DNA of 64,000 nucleotides from Camarhynchus parvulus. Lineage: Eukaryota; Chordata; Aves; Passeriformes; Thraupidae. Below are positions 62,961-64,000 of the stretch, piece by piece; within the stretch, counting starts at the first letter, position 1, and the number at the start of each line of letters is the position of its first letter. Position numbers and translations under genes: made by a program. The stretch spans positions 558,001-622,000 of the forward strand of contig NC_044591.1 of the NCBI RefSeq assembly GCF_901933205.1, given 5' to 3'. A model generated the notes under the pieces. It was not told where the DNA came from. It saw only the letters and a program-made list of their open reading frames with translations, and searched no databases.

Positions 62961-63600
62961 ACAGCTCCCCGTTCCAGCTCCCACTGTGAGTCTCCCAGCC
63001 CCTTTTCTCACAGCTCCCAGAGCCCCCGTACATTTCTCACAGCCCCTCATCACAATTCTTGCAGAGCCTGGTACATCTCTCACAGCCCCATTACAATTTT
63101 CAAAGCCCCTGTAATGATCCTCACAGCCCCCCCGTTGTCTTACAACCCCCCATTGTGTCCGAGTCTCCCACTGTTTCACAATCCTAAACCTCTCATCCCC
63201 CCGTTTCCCACACCCCCACCCCAATTCTCCCGTCCCCCCAATTCTCTCACACCCCCCACCCCAATTCTCTCATCCCCCCAATTCTCTCGTCCCCCCAATT
63301 CTCTCGTCCCCCCAATTCTCCCGTCCCCCCAATTCTCTCACACCCCAATTCTCCCGTCCCCCCAGTTCTCTCACACCTCCACCGCAATTCTCCCGTCCCC
63401 CCAATTCTCTCATCCCCCCACCATTCTCTCACCATGCCCACCCCAATTCTCCCGTCCCCCAATTCTCTCACACCTCCACCGCAATTCTCCCGTCCCCCCA
63501 ATTCTCTCATCTCCCCAATTCTCTCACATGCCCACCCCAATTCTCCCGTCCCCCCAATTCTCTCACACCCCAATTCTCCCGTCCCCCCGATTCTCACACC
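62961..63600. repeat. C-rich minisatellite abutting the SPEN CpG island
   Basis: From 62961 diverged units of the type TCTCACAGCCCC change, near 63220, into a tighter array of CCCCCCAATTCTCCCGT/TCTCAC units of about 17 bases, roughly twenty in all, mixed with CACCCCAATTCTC variants. On the - strand a 174-codon frame rich in GGTGELG/RENWG units stays open; I regard it as an artefact of the repeat. Confidence 0.9.
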
Positions 63601-64000
63601 CCCACTGCCCCCGCCCGTTCCGCGCACGCGCACGCTCACCGCCCCGCTCACCGCCCCCTCGCGCGGGGCGTTGCGCCTCGCCCCCCGCCCCCGCCAGCCC
63701 GCGGCGCGCGCCCCGGGGCGCAGTGCGCCTGCGCGGGGGCCCCCGTGTGGCGCTGCGCGAGGCGCGGGCAAGGGAAGGGAAAAGGGAAGGGGAGGGGGGC
63801 GAGCGAGCGAGCGAGCGCGGCCGGGCCGGCGGAGCAGCGGGAGCGCGGGGGGAAGGAGGAGGAGGCGGCGGCGGGGGCGCCGCGCTGCCGCTGCCGGAGG
63901 AGGAGCAGGAGGAGGCAGCGGGAGCGAGCGAGCGGGCGGCGCGGCGGGGGAGCCGGCGAGGAGCGCAGCCGCGGCGGAGAGCGAGCCCGGCGCCCGGCAG
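63601..64000 (+). promoter_or_regulatory. SPEN: CpG-island promoter and 5' leader of presumptive SPEN
   Basis: About 400 bases of extreme GC and CpG content with GAGCGAGCGAGCGAGCG, GGCGGCGG and GGAGGAGGAGCAGGAGG runs reach the window edge. No ATG-initiated SPEN coding sequence (MVRETRHLW...) is present, so only the promoter and 5' UTR can lie here. Assignment to SPEN, a large RNA-binding transcriptional repressor, rests on gene order after FBLIM1 on the same strand, as in human. Confidence 0.6.

Noticed and set aside
63247..63771. 174-codon - strand ORF with GGTGELG/RENWG repeats next to the SPEN island
   Set aside because: Produced by the AATTCTC minisatellite; the N-terminal part is CpG-island sequence.

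Overview
This is a vertebrate nuclear window, most likely from a songbird. I base that on CR1 LINE fragments, LTRs of a type I recognise from passerine genomes, GT-AG introns, CpG-island promoters and no prokaryotic features. All recognised genes lie on the + strand and follow the order of human 1p36.21: DDI2/RSC1A1 - PLEKHM2 - SLC25A34 - TMEM82 - FBLIM1 - (SPEN). Most long reading frames outside these genes, including antisense frames of 250-400 codons, come from GC-rich tandem repeats or run over real exons.

Layout. 1-1940 is the last exon of the DDI2/RSC1A1 locus, encoding the 612-aa RSC1A1 region with a C-terminal UBA domain; a long 3' region with CR1 fragments follows. 10.65-11.3 kb is a CpG-island promoter for PLEKHM2. 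Its 20 coding exons (11234-36476, 1012 aa) could all be placed with a continuous reading phase. Its introns carry three solo LTRs, CR1 pieces and three minisatellites. SLC25A34 (five exons, 325 aa) and TMEM82 (six exons, 329 aa) follow within about 7 kb. FBLIM1 (seven coding exons, 339 aa, three LIM domains) ends at 49166. A 14-kb stretch with no recognised gene follows; it holds an orphan CpG island with YY1-like motifs at 53.2 kb and several enhancer-like blocks. It ends in a C-rich minisatellite and a strong CpG island that is presumably the SPEN promoter and 5' leader; SPEN coding sequence begins beyond the window.

The genes do not form a pathway. RSC1A1/DDI2 concerns transporter regulation and proteasome shuttling. 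PLEKHM2 couples Arl8-positive lysosomes to kinesin-1. SLC25A34 is an orphan mitochondrial carrier. TMEM82 is an uncharacterised membrane protein. FBLIM1 (migfilin) links filamin to cell-matrix adhesions.

I found no new multi-gene system. The more unusual signals are: a near-identical segment ending at the acceptors of two TMEM82 introns; short stop-free introns exactly at the FBLIM1 LIM linkers; an array of splice-donor-like repeats after the presumed FBLIM1 first exon; a three-fold acidic/proline repeat in PLEKHM2; a phase-symmetric exon carrying one of the two kinesin-binding motifs; and the orphan CpG island. Exon calls rest on splice consensus, phase and remembered human protein sequences; no database search was run.
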